In this document: in pieces, positions 1 through 5,013 of the stretch
Numbering within the stretch: the stretch's first letter is position 1
How the letters are laid out: each line of letters opens with the position of its first letter
Assembly: GCA_964464035.1 (NCBI GenBank)
Contig: CAYXEN010000099.1
Coordinates: forward strand, 1 to 5,013
Origin: CAYXEN01 sp964464035
GTDB taxonomy: Bacteria; Krumholzibacteriota; Krumholzibacteriia; WVZY01
Direction: 5' to 3'
DNA: 5,013 bases
Translations under genes and position numbers: made by a program
The notes under the pieces: model-generated
What the model saw: the letters and a program-made list of their open reading frames with translations, nothing else
The model's database searches: none
Told to the model about the DNA's origin: nothing

Positions 1-1208
1 CTGTGAGCCCAGCCGGAGAGCCCGATCCCGACGCCCGCGACGATGGTTCCGATGACCATGGTGGTGAAAGCCGGGTAGCGTTTCATTATGAATGACACGA
101 GAACCTGGAAAGCTATGATGGCGCCCGCATCGATGTTTATGAGGTACTCGGGATTTATCTCGTAGCCGCTGTCGATGGCGGCCTGGATTTTCATCGCCAG
201 GCCGTTCATGTGCAAGGTGCTCGCAGCGCCGTACAGCGAGACGAGAATATCCTTGGTATGCACGAAATCGCGAATGTATTCGGGCATGGTCATGAAAATC
301 TGGTTGAAAGCCGTCCAGAAGCCCGAGAGCACGAGGAGGAAAGTGACGAAGCGCCAGTTGCCCACCCTGACGGGTTGCAGGAGCCAGGATCTGCCCGAAG
401 AATCCCCGGCCCGCAGAAACAAGTCCCATACAATGTTGAGAACCGCCCAGGCCGCTATTATGATGAGCGCGGATCTCCAGGTTATCCACTCGTTGGTGGC
501 GCAGACCAGGATCGTGAAAATGGAGAACACGGCGAGAAACATCCTGCCGTTCCCCAGCACGTCGACCATGTCGCTCAGAACCTTCCTGATCGTTCGCGCC
601 GTCTCCGACTTCGCCTCGGTCGTCGGCTCGCGATAGAAGAGCGTGACCCATATGAAGTTGCACGCTATCCAAATGCTCGACATCACGAAAACCCATTTCC
701 AGGCCCATCCCCTCACTATTCCGGCGACGATGGGGCCGAGAAAGCCGCCGATGTTCACCATCATGTAGAAGATCCCGAAACCCATCGCACTCGTCTCTTC
801 GTTCGTAGTTCTCGCCACCGTCCCCACGACGACCGGTTTGAATATCGCGGCCCCTACGGCGACGAGCAGGAACACCATGAAGAATCCTATGTAGGAGTGC
901 GCCTGACCAAGGAGGAAATAGGCGGGAGTGAGAACCGAATAGGCGATGATGAACATTTTCTTGTACCCGAACCTGTCGGCCAGCGCCCCGGTGAGCACCG
1001 GGAGCATGTACAAGATGAAAGTGACCACTCCTTGGAGGGTGCCCCTCTGCTCGGATGTGAAGCCGAGGGCCCCCTCGGAGCGGGGGTTGGTTATATAAAG
1101 GGAAGAAACCGCGAAGAATCCGTACCACGCCATCCGCTCGAAAATCTCCATCGTATTGGCGACCCAGAAGGTGCCTGGAAATTTCCGCGCTTTTTCTTGA
1201 GAAGCCAT
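1..1208 (-). CDS. POT/PTR2-like major facilitator (proton-coupled peptide-type) transporter, C-terminus cut off by the window
   Basis: The reading frame is open for 402 codons from the ATG at 1208 to the window edge. It starts MASQEKARKFPGTFWVANTM, with AGGAGG four bases upstream of the ATG. It is an inner-membrane protein rich in hydrophobic helices. Features typical of proton-dependent oligopeptide transporters are visible: the ExxER motif in helix 1 (EIFER, residues 21-25, followed by WYG), GALADRFGYKK in the helix 2-3 loop (74-84), a helix 4 lysine (FKP, Lys124), the PTR2-like FYMMVNIGGFLGP (147-159), and GFWTAFNQ at the expected helix 7 position (297-304). POT proteins usually have about 450-500 residues, so roughly the last two helices lie outside the window. 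The family couples H+ to di/tripeptide uptake, but the substrate here cannot be read from sequence. It is divergent from the mercury operon, and nothing suggests it takes part in mercury handling. Family assignment is fairly firm; substrate is unknown. Confidence 0.87.
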   Translation of the reverse strand, partial: MASQEKARKFPGTFWVANTMEIFERMAWYGFFAVSSLYITNPRSEGALGFTSEQRGTLQGVVTFILYMLPVLTGALADRFGYKKMFIIAYSVLTPAYFLLGQAHSYIGFFMVFLLVAVGAAIFKPVVVGTVARTTNEETSAMGFGIFYMMVNIGGFLGPIVAGIVRGWAWKWVFVMSSIWIACNFIWVTLFYREPTTEAKSETARTIRKVLSDMVDVLGNGRMFLAVFSIFTILVCATNEWITWRSALIIIAAWAVLNIVWDLFLRAGDSSGRSWLLQPVRVGNWRFVTFLLVLSGFWTAFNQIFMTMPEYIRDFVHTKDILVSLYGAASTLHMNGLAMKIQAAIDSGYEINPEYLINIDAGAIIAFQVLVSFIMKRYPAFTTMVIGTIVAGVGIGLSGWAH

Positions 1209-1252
1209 ATTTCCTCCTATTGCTTCGTGCTTGGGCCGGCTCTGAGGCGCCC

Positions 1253-1281
1253 ATTTTACCGGAAGTCCGTTGAATTGAAAA
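1253..1281 (-). promoter_or_regulatory. Candidate sigma70 promoter for the POT-like transporter
   Basis: On the minus strand TTTTCA (1281-1276, four of six matches to TTGACA) is followed after 17 bases by TAAAAT (1258-1253, five of six matches to TATAAT). The predicted transcription start near 1246 would give a leader of about 38 bases containing the AGGAGG site. The -35 box is weak and the region is AT-rich, so other promoter placements are possible. Confidence 0.35.
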
Positions 1282-1325
1282 GGATAATTAGACAAGGCGC
1301 GAGTCGAAAATAATCCATAAACGCC

Positions 1326-1356
1326 TTGACCCCGTACCTGGGTACGGGCTTTATAT
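1326..1356 (+). promoter_or_regulatory. mer-type promoter with over-long spacer, controlling merR-merC-trx
   Basis: TTGACC (1326-1331) and TTATAT (1351-1356) are separated by 19 bases; if TATATT (1352-1357) is the -10 box, the spacer is 20. This is longer than the usual 17 and is the hallmark of promoters activated by MerR-family regulators, which untwist the DNA to realign the two boxes. The operator dyad fills the spacer. Transcription would begin only about 12-15 bases before the merR ATG. MerR is therefore predicted to control its own synthesis together with the downstream genes, as in Gram-positive mer operons where merR is the first gene. Confidence 0.85.
1331..1348 (+). promoter_or_regulatory. 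MerR operator dyad
   Basis: CCCGTACC and GGTACGGG form a perfect 8-base inverted repeat around a central TG. The core CCGTAC-N4-GTACGG matches, from memory, the mercury operator of Tn501/Tn21-type mer operons, including its position immediately after TTGAC. This sequence-level match points to a mercury-specific MerR rather than a ZntR, CueR or SoxR relative, whose operators have different half-sites. Confidence 0.88.
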
Positions 1357-1375
1357 TGATAAAGGAGGTTATGAA

Positions 1376-1789
1376 ATGAACGGATTGACCATAGGAGACC
1401 TGGCCCGGCGAGCCGGGGTGAACATCGAGACGCTGCGCTACTACGAACGCCGCGGGCTGATGGAAAAACCCCGGCGCACGTCCTCCAATTACAGGATCTA
1501 TCCCGAGGATGCGGTGCGGAGAGTGCGTTTCATCAAGAGAGCCCAGCAACTCGGGTTCACCTTGAAGGAAATCAAAGAACTCCTCTCGCTTCGCGCCGCT
1601 CCCAGGGCTCGATGCACCGAGGTCCAGAAGAAAGCCAAAGCCAAGATGGCTGAAGTGGATGAGAAGATCCACGCGCTGGAGGCGATGAGAAAAGCTTTGT
1701 CCAGGCTCATAGATCAGTGTTCGGGCGAAGCGGCCCCCGTCTCGCAATGCCCCATTCTCGAGGCGATGGATTCGGAGGAAGAATCATGA
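1376..1789 (+). CDS. merR: MerR, Hg(II)-responsive transcriptional regulator
   Basis: This 137-residue protein has the normal length for MerR. The N-terminus is a winged helix-turn-helix: LTIGDLARRAGVNIETLRYY (4-23), then the ERRGL turn and a wing with NYRIYPEDAVRRVRFI (38-53). A second DNA-binding helix pair (RAQQLGFTLKEIKELL) leads into a long dimerization helix (about 81-114). Cysteines lie at 80, 115 and 125, the last two in the metal loop QCSGEAAPVSQCP. They correspond to the three thiolates that bind one Hg(II) across the MerR dimer (Cys82, 117 and 126 in Tn501). The first spacing, 35, is identical; the second is 10 rather than 9. GGAGG seven bases upstream selects this ATG; an ATG five bases earlier reads ATG-AAA-TGA and is not usable. 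The stop overlaps the next start (ATGA), implying translational coupling. A mercury specialist is strongly favoured by both the protein and the operator. Confidence 0.93.
   Translation: MNGLTIGDLARRAGVNIETLRYYERRGLMEKPRRTSSNYRIYPEDAVRRVRFIKRAQQLGFTLKEIKELLSLRAAPRARCTEVQKKAKAKMAEVDEKIHALEAMRKALSRLIDQCSGEAAPVSQCPILEAMDSEEES
1774..1780 (+). promoter_or_regulatory. Ribosome binding site that fixes the start of the MerC-like gene
   Basis: GGAGGAA ends five bases before the ATG at 1786. That ATG overlaps the merR stop codon in the ATGA arrangement. The frame is open further upstream (an ATG at 1717 would add 23 residues), but that extension lies inside merR and has no comparable ribosome binding site, so 1786 is the preferred start. 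Confidence 0.75.
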
Positions 1790-2304
1790 AAAAGAAAGCG
1801 GAACCGACATACGACACCGATTGCCCCGACGTCGAAGACGCCCGGGCCGCGATCAATAAAGACGCTGGAAGCGTTCCCGGGGATGCAACCGGCCAGGCGG
1901 GCCGCCGCTTTGATCTCCGGAGCTTCCTCGCGGGGATTCCCGGAGTGGGAGTCGCTCTTCTTCCCGTGGGTTTCTGTCCCGCTTGCTGGCCTGCGTACGC
2001 CGGAGTTCTGTCGGCCGTCGGTCTCGGGTTCCTTTTCAACACCAAGTACCTGTTCCCCGTGACCGCGGTCTTCCTCGGGCTCGCCCTCTTCGCACTCGGT
2101 TTCCGTGCCCGCTCGAGGCATGGATACGGTCCCCTGGGCCTGGGTGCGATCGCCGCGGCGGCCGTCATGGTTTTCAAGTTCGTGGTGGTTTCCACGCCCT
2201 TGGTCTACATCGGGCTGGCCGTGCTGGTCGGCGCTTCCTTCTGGAACGCGTGGCCGAAGAGAAAAGCGTCGGAGGAATCCTGCCCGGCCTGTGCGACCAA
2301 ATGA
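1786..2304 (+). CDS. merC: MerC-like inner-membrane mercury transporter with N-terminal extension and C-terminal CPAC tail
   Basis: The 172-residue protein begins with a hydrophilic segment of about 45 residues carrying one cysteine (Cys13). Hydrophobic stretches follow at about 47-83, 88-106, 116-135 and 137-153, consistent with four membrane helices. The first hydrophobic stretch holds GFCPACWPAYAGVLSAVGLG (62-81), which resembles MerC: a cysteine pair in helix 1 followed by a proline, an aromatic residue and a glycine-rich AVGLGFL stretch. MerC proteins move Hg(II) across the cytoplasmic membrane through cysteine pairs. This one also ends in SCPACATK, a second CPAC (166-169) on a hydrophilic tail that could pass mercury onward. 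Known MerC proteins are about 140 residues, so the N-terminal segment and the tail are additional. The gene is coupled to merR by a four-base overlap and followed after 55 bases by the thioredoxin-like gene. MerT is the alternative family, but MerT normally has three helices and an adjacent CC pair, so MerC fits better. Confidence 0.78.
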   Translation: MKKKAEPTYDTDCPDVEDARAAINKDAGSVPGDATGQAGRRFDLRSFLAGIPGVGVALLPVGFCPACWPAYAGVLSAVGLGFLFNTKYLFPVTAVFLGLALFALGFRARSRHGYGPLGLGAIAAAAVMVFKFVVVSTPLVYIGLAVLVGASFWNAWPKRKASEESCPACATK

Positions 2305-2344
2305 GATTCAGGGAAACGTCGACAAAATGTCTCCCAAACAAGGC

Positions 2345-2353
2345 AAGGAGGTG
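2345..2353 (+). promoter_or_regulatory. Ribosome binding site that fixes the start of the thioredoxin-like gene
   Basis: AAGGAGGTG is almost fully complementary to the 16S rRNA tail, and its GGAGGT core lies seven bases before the ATG at 2360. The same frame is open upstream with another ATG at 2327, but that one lacks such a site, and the extra eleven residues do not look like part of a thioredoxin fold. The start at 2360 is therefore chosen. Confidence 0.8.
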
Positions 2354-2359
2354 ACGACA

Positions 2360-2629
2360 ATGAGTACCAAGAGAAAAGTGGAAGTTTTCACCGCCGGTTG
2401 CCCCGCGTGCGATGAAACCGTCCAGATGGTGAAAGGCATCGCTTGCTCCTCGTGCGACGTGAGCGTGCTCGACATGAACGACCCGCAGGTCGCGGCGAGG
2501 GCGAAGCAGCTGGGCATCCGCTCGGTGCCCGCGGTGGTTGTGGACGGCAAGCTTGCGGGATGCTGCGAGGGAAGAGGCCCCGACGAGGGTGAACTTCGCA
2601 AGGCCGGCATCGGCAGGCCGAAACCCTAG
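2360..2629 (+). CDS. Small thioredoxin-fold protein of the mercury operon (CPAC active site)
   Basis: This 89-residue cytoplasmic protein has no signal peptide and begins MSTKRKVEVFTAGCPACDET. The first strand (KVEVF) is followed by the redox motif CPAC (14-17). A helix leads to a second pair, CSSC (29-32), then the strand VSVLDMN, a helix (PQVAARAKQLGI) and the cis-proline motif SVPAVVVDG (55-63). This is the order of a glutaredoxin/thioredoxin_3-type fold. A third, vicinal pair, CC (68-69), follows at LAGCCEGRG. Such small proteins accompany merR and a mercury transporter in some bacteria. Plausible roles are reducing the carrier's cysteines or accepting Hg(II) from its CPAC tail; neither can be decided from sequence. 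It lies 55 bases after the MerC-like gene in the same direction and is the last gene before a terminator. The fold is confident; the biochemical role is inferred. Confidence 0.85.
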   Translation: MSTKRKVEVFTAGCPACDETVQMVKGIACSSCDVSVLDMNDPQVAARAKQLGIRSVPAVVVDGKLAGCCEGRGPDEGELRKAGIGRPKP

Positions 2630-2655
2630 CGCACCGGGGAAAACATTCGCATGGA

Positions 2656-2682
2656 AAAGGGAAGGCGTGGCGCCTTCCCTTT
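2656..2682 (+). terminator. Rho-independent-type terminator closing the mercury operon
   Basis: A perfect 12-base inverted repeat (AAAGGGAAGGCG at 2656-2667, its complement at 2671-2682) encloses a three-base loop, TGG. A pyrimidine-rich TTTCTTC run covers the end of the stem and the bases just after it. It begins 26 bases after the thioredoxin-like stop codon. The terminal A/T pairs also give a U-tract on the minus strand, so it could work in both directions. It separates the operon from the receptor gene, and an ATG just upstream (2651) that opens the receptor frame is therefore not a credible start. Confidence 0.8.
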
Positions 2683-2737
2683 CTTCGTCATGGAAGATCT
2701 CTCCAGGCAAGCCATGAATTCCTACTCCCATTTCCTC

Positions 2738-2767
2738 TTGACGCCTACAAATGGGTCGCTCTATGAT
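2738..2767 (+). promoter_or_regulatory. Sigma70-type promoter for the TonB-dependent receptor
   Basis: TTGACG (2738-2743, five of six consensus matches) and TATGAT (2762-2767, five of six) are separated by 18 bases. The predicted start near 2774 gives a leader of about 42 bases ahead of the ATG at 2816 and rules out earlier ATG codons in the same frame. No cobalamin riboswitch core (GCCACTG-type box) and no clear Fur-box palindrome was seen by eye in 2630-2815. Confidence 0.6.
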
Positions 2768-2815
2768 CTTGCTTCCTCCTCCGCGCCGGCACGAAACCGA
2801 AAGACAAGAAGAGAC

Positions 2816-4822
2816 ATGATCGATAGCAATGATTTATTGAACAAATCACGAAGGGCTGCCTTTCTTCCTTTCAGCTTTGCCGTCCTACTTGCCTTGCTAG
2901 GCATTTGTACTATCGGCCTTGTTTCACCTTCCTTCGCATATTCTCCCGCCGGCGCCTTCGTAGAACCTCACTTGCAGCTTGCCGGAAACGGGGCTCGGTC
3001 GTTCCGGATAGGGATCCAAAAGCCGAATGAACCGCTCTTCCGGGACTCTCCGAGGTGGGATGCACGGGACACCGTCTATACAGTAGACCCCATCGTCGTC
3101 ACGGCGAGCCGGCTGCCTGCGACCTTTTCCCGCACGATGCGAAACGTCCTGGTCATCACCCGCGACGATATCGAGCATGCGCCGATCGAGTCCGTGGAGG
3201 ACCTGCTCGAGTACGCTCCAGGGGTCGACTCCAGGCGGAGGGGGCCCTACGGCGTCCAGGCGGACGCAAGCATAAGAGGAGGATCATTCGAGCAGACACT
3301 CATACTGATAGACGGCATCAAGGTAACCGACCCCCAGACCGGCCATCACAATCTCGATCTGCCCTTGCAGCTCGACGACGTTAAACGCGTGGAAATCCTG
3401 AAGGGTCACGGTTCCAGGTTGTATGGTCCGAACGCGTTCGGCGGGGTGATAAACATAATAACGAGAAGGGGAGACAGGAAAGAGATGAATTTCAAGGCGG
3501 CGGCCGGGGAACACGACCTTGCCGATGCAGCATTCTCCTTGTCTTACCCCCTCGGAATCTCTAGAAACAAGATCTCCGTCGCCAGGAGCAAATCGAGCGG
3601 CTACCGTCACAACACGGATTTCGACATCTGGAAAGGACGCTGGAGCTCGCGCATCGAGCTTGGTTCCTTGAAAGCCGACATGGCGCTCGGGTACCTGGAC
3701 AAGCGCTTCGGCGCCAACGGATTCTACTCGGAACTCTTCCCGAACCAGTGGGAGCACACCAGGACGACCTTCCTCGACGGCGGGGCCGGCATGAAAAAGG
3801 ATCGCCTCGCTTTTTCATCCAATTTCTACTGGCGCCACCATACGGATGAATTCTTGTTGGACAGGGAGAGACCCGACTGGTACATGAACAACCACATCAC
3901 CGACGTTTACGGCATCGAACTCCAGCAGAGCATCTATTCCAGGCTGGGGTCCTTTGCCATCGGCGGCGAAGCAGGAAGAGAGACCATCGACAGCTCGAAC
4001 CTCGGGGACCACGAGCGGACCAAGGGTGGAATCTTCGCCGAGTACCGGCCCAAGCTGGGGGAAAGAGCGGTATTCACCGTCGGGGCGTTTTCCTATTATT
4101 ACTCGGACTGGGGATGGAAGACCTGGCCCGGCCTCGACTTGGGGTACAAACTAGGAAAAAGCTCGCACCTTTACGCTTCGATCGGCCGTTCTTTCCGCGT
4201 GCCCACGTACACCGAACTCTACTATGCGAGCCCGGCCAACCAGGGGAATCCCGGCCTCGAGCCCGAGGAAGCATGGTCGTACGAGGCGGGTTTCAAGTGG
4301 CGAGCGGAACACGCGACGGCGAACTTGAGCATATTCAGGAGGGAAGGCCGCAACCTCATCGACTGGGTTAGGGAGAGCGCAAGCGTTCCCTGGGAAGCGC
4401 GCAATATCGCCAGTATCAACACGAGCGGTGTCGAAACAGGATTCACACTCGATCCTTCCCGCCTCCTCGGTCACTCCTCCATTCGGCGGATCGCAATCGG
4501 ATACACTTACATCGGTTCGGACAAGGAAGCAGGCAATCTCGAGTCGAAATACGTACTCGATCACCTCGAGCACCAGTTCATTTGCAATATCGAGGGTGCT
4601 TCTCTCTTCCAATTCCGGCCGGACATCGAATTTCGCTACGAGAAGCGTGCCGGTGGAGAAAGCTACTCGCTGCTCGATGCGCAGCTTTCGAGAAGATTCC
4701 CCAACGGAGAACTGTTCATAAAGGCCACCAATCTTCTCAATACGGATTACACGGAAATCGGCGGCGTTCCGATGCCGGGAAGATGGTTGGTCGCGGGAAT
4801 CAAGGTGACCTTGACACCCTAG
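2816..4822 (+). CDS. TonB-dependent outer-membrane receptor, BtuB-like
   Basis: From the ATG at 2816 the protein has 668 residues. A Sec signal peptide occupies about 1-41: RR at 12-13, a hydrophobic core, and predicted cleavage after SPSFA. A linker leads to a TonB box-like DPIVVTASR (91-99), then the plug domain (about 100-220) with ESVEDLLEYAPGV (125-137), IRGGSFEQTLILIDGIKV (153-170) and RVEILKGHGSRLYGPNAFGG (191-210) followed by VINIITR. The rest is a 22-strand-type beta barrel, with FRVPTYTELYY and GNPGLEPEEAWSYEAGF in its middle and LFIKATNLLNTDYTEIGG plus PMPGRW near the end. It imports a scarce ligand into the periplasm using TonB-ExbBD energy. The compact barrel and C-terminal motifs resemble BtuB (cobalamin) and small siderophore/haem receptors; the ligand is not proven. 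The frame is open back to 2651, but the terminator at 2656-2682 and the promoter at 2738-2767 exclude those starts. The last residue is proline rather than the usual aromatic residue of outer-membrane proteins. Confidence 0.92.
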   Translation: MIDSNDLLNKSRRAAFLPFSFAVLLALLGICTIGLVSPSFAYSPAGAFVEPHLQLAGNGARSFRIGIQKPNEPLFRDSPRWDARDTVYTVDPIVVTASRLPATFSRTMRNVLVITRDDIEHAPIESVEDLLEYAPGVDSRRRGPYGVQADASIRGGSFEQTLILIDGIKVTDPQTGHHNLDLPLQLDDVKRVEILKGHGSRLYGPNAFGGVINIITRRGDRKEMNFKAAAGEHDLADAAFSLSYPLGISRNKISVARSKSSGYRHNTDFDIWKGRWSSRIELGSLKADMALGYLDKRFGANGFYSELFPNQWEHTRTTFLDGGAGMKKDRLAFSSNFYWRHHTDEFLLDRERPDWYMNNHITDVYGIELQQSIYSRLGSFAIGGEAGRETIDSSNLGDHERTKGGIFAEYRPKLGERAVFTVGAFSYYYSDWGWKTWPGLDLGYKLGKSSHLYASIGRSFRVPTYTELYYASPANQGNPGLEPEEAWSYEAGFKWRAEHATANLSIFRREGRNLIDWVRESASVPWEARNIASINTSGVETGFTLDPSRLLGHSSIRRIAIGYTYIGSDKEAGNLESKYVLDHLEHQFICNIEGASLFQFRPDIEFRYEKRAGGESYSLLDAQLSRRFPNGELFIKATNLLNTDYTEIGGVPMPGRWLVAGIKVTLTP

Positions 4823-4888
4823 GACCTCTCGAGAAAGCCCGTTCCCGGGTAAAAGTATCGACTCACCTGATTCACTCCCCCTCCTTCT

Positions 4889-5011
4889 CTACAATCCGAT
4901 ATCTCCTCTCTTTGTTCTTATCATTCTGAGTACACCTCCCTTGCGATCGAGCTGCCCCACGAGCGTGACATATTGATCATTCATCTCGTAGATGAACCAA
5001 TAGCCCTCGAG
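4889..5011 (-). CDS. 3' end of an unidentified gene running in from beyond the window
   Basis: On the minus strand, one frame is open from the window edge to a TAG at 4891-4889. It encodes the 40-residue C-terminus LEGYWFIYEMNDQYVTLVGQ (first half), then LDRKGGVLRMIRTKRGDIGL. The alternation of aromatic/hydrophobic and polar residues looks like beta structure, and the other two minus frames soon hit stop codons (near 4981 and 4978). The gene would converge on the receptor gene with a 66-base gap. I do not recognise the family. The fragment is too short for certainty, and chance openness over 41 codons is possible. Confidence 0.5.
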   Translation of the reverse strand, partial: LEGYWFIYEMNDQYVTLVGQLDRKGGVLRMIRTKRGDIGL

Positions 5012-5013
5012 AA

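Noticed and set aside
210..1313. A 367-codon plus-strand open frame antisense to the transporter
   Set aside because: Its translation is dominated by R, H, E, D and P with no recognisable domain. It mirrors the codon pattern of the minus-strand transporter, which has clear membrane helices and family motifs over the same bases.
1209..1330. Possibility that the mer operator also controls the divergent transporter
   Set aside because: The dyad lies more than 50 bases upstream of the best minus-strand promoter candidate and is oriented within the plus-strand promoter spacer; nothing shows a second MerR site near the transporter promoter.
1707..2195. Minus-strand open frames of 135-162 codons opposite the merR end and merC-like gene
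   Set aside because: They overlap the well-supported merC-like gene, lack ribosome binding sites and give low-complexity R/P/A/T-rich products, as expected for antisense shadows in GC-rich DNA.
2174..2731. A 185-codon minus-strand open frame across the thioredoxin-like gene and the terminator
   Set aside because: It runs through the terminator hairpin and the well-supported thioredoxin-like gene. The product is H/R/A-rich without a recognisable fold.
2630..2815. Possible cobalamin riboswitch ahead of the BtuB-like receptor
   Set aside because: No GCCACTG-type B12 box or matching conserved core was visible, and the predicted promoter leaves only about 42 bases of leader, too short for this riboswitch.
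4836..4852. CCCG-TTCC-CGGG small hairpin between the two convergent 3' ends, considered as a terminator
   Set aside because: The stem is only four base pairs and is not followed by a clear T-run on either strand; no supportable terminator is seen in 4823-4888.

Overview
The window is ordinary protein-coding DNA of moderately high GC from a diderm (Gram-negative-type) bacterium. The diderm call rests on a TonB-dependent outer-membrane receptor with a Sec signal peptide. Strong AGGAGG-type ribosome binding sites, sigma70-like promoters and G/C-ending codons fit many proteobacterial and uncultured phyla. The sequence alone does not fix the taxon.

Layout: (1) Positions 1-1208, minus strand: a POT/PTR2-like major facilitator transporter, cut off at its C-terminus by the window edge. 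(2) Positions 1209-1375: a divergent intergenic region. It holds a plausible minus-strand promoter for the transporter and, on the plus strand, a textbook mer-type operator/promoter: a perfect 8+2+8 dyad lying between -35 and -10 boxes spaced 19-20 bp apart. (3) Positions 1376-2629, plus strand: a compact three-gene mercury-response operon. It encodes a MerR regulator with the mercury-binding cysteine triad, a MerC-like membrane protein with an intramembrane CPAC motif and a second CPAC at its C-terminus, and an 89-residue thioredoxin-fold protein with CPAC, CSSC and CC cysteine pairs. A strong hairpin terminator follows at 2656-2682. (4) Positions 2816-4822, plus strand: a BtuB-like TonB-dependent receptor with its own promoter. 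(5) Positions 4889-5011, minus strand: what appears to be the 3' end of another gene, convergent with the receptor.

Likely working model (inference): without Hg(II), MerR sits on the dyad and holds the over-spaced promoter inactive. Hg(II) binding to Cys80/Cys115/Cys125 switches it on, giving more MerR, the MerC-like carrier and the thioredoxin-like protein. The carrier would pass Hg(II) across the inner membrane through its cysteine pairs, and the small cytoplasmic thiol protein could receive the metal or keep the cysteines reduced. No mercuric reductase (MerA), organomercurial lyase (MerB) or periplasmic MerP is encoded here, and the terminator closes the operon. The final fate of the mercury is therefore not explained by this window. 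The transporter and the receptor look like independent transcription units with no demonstrable link to mercury.
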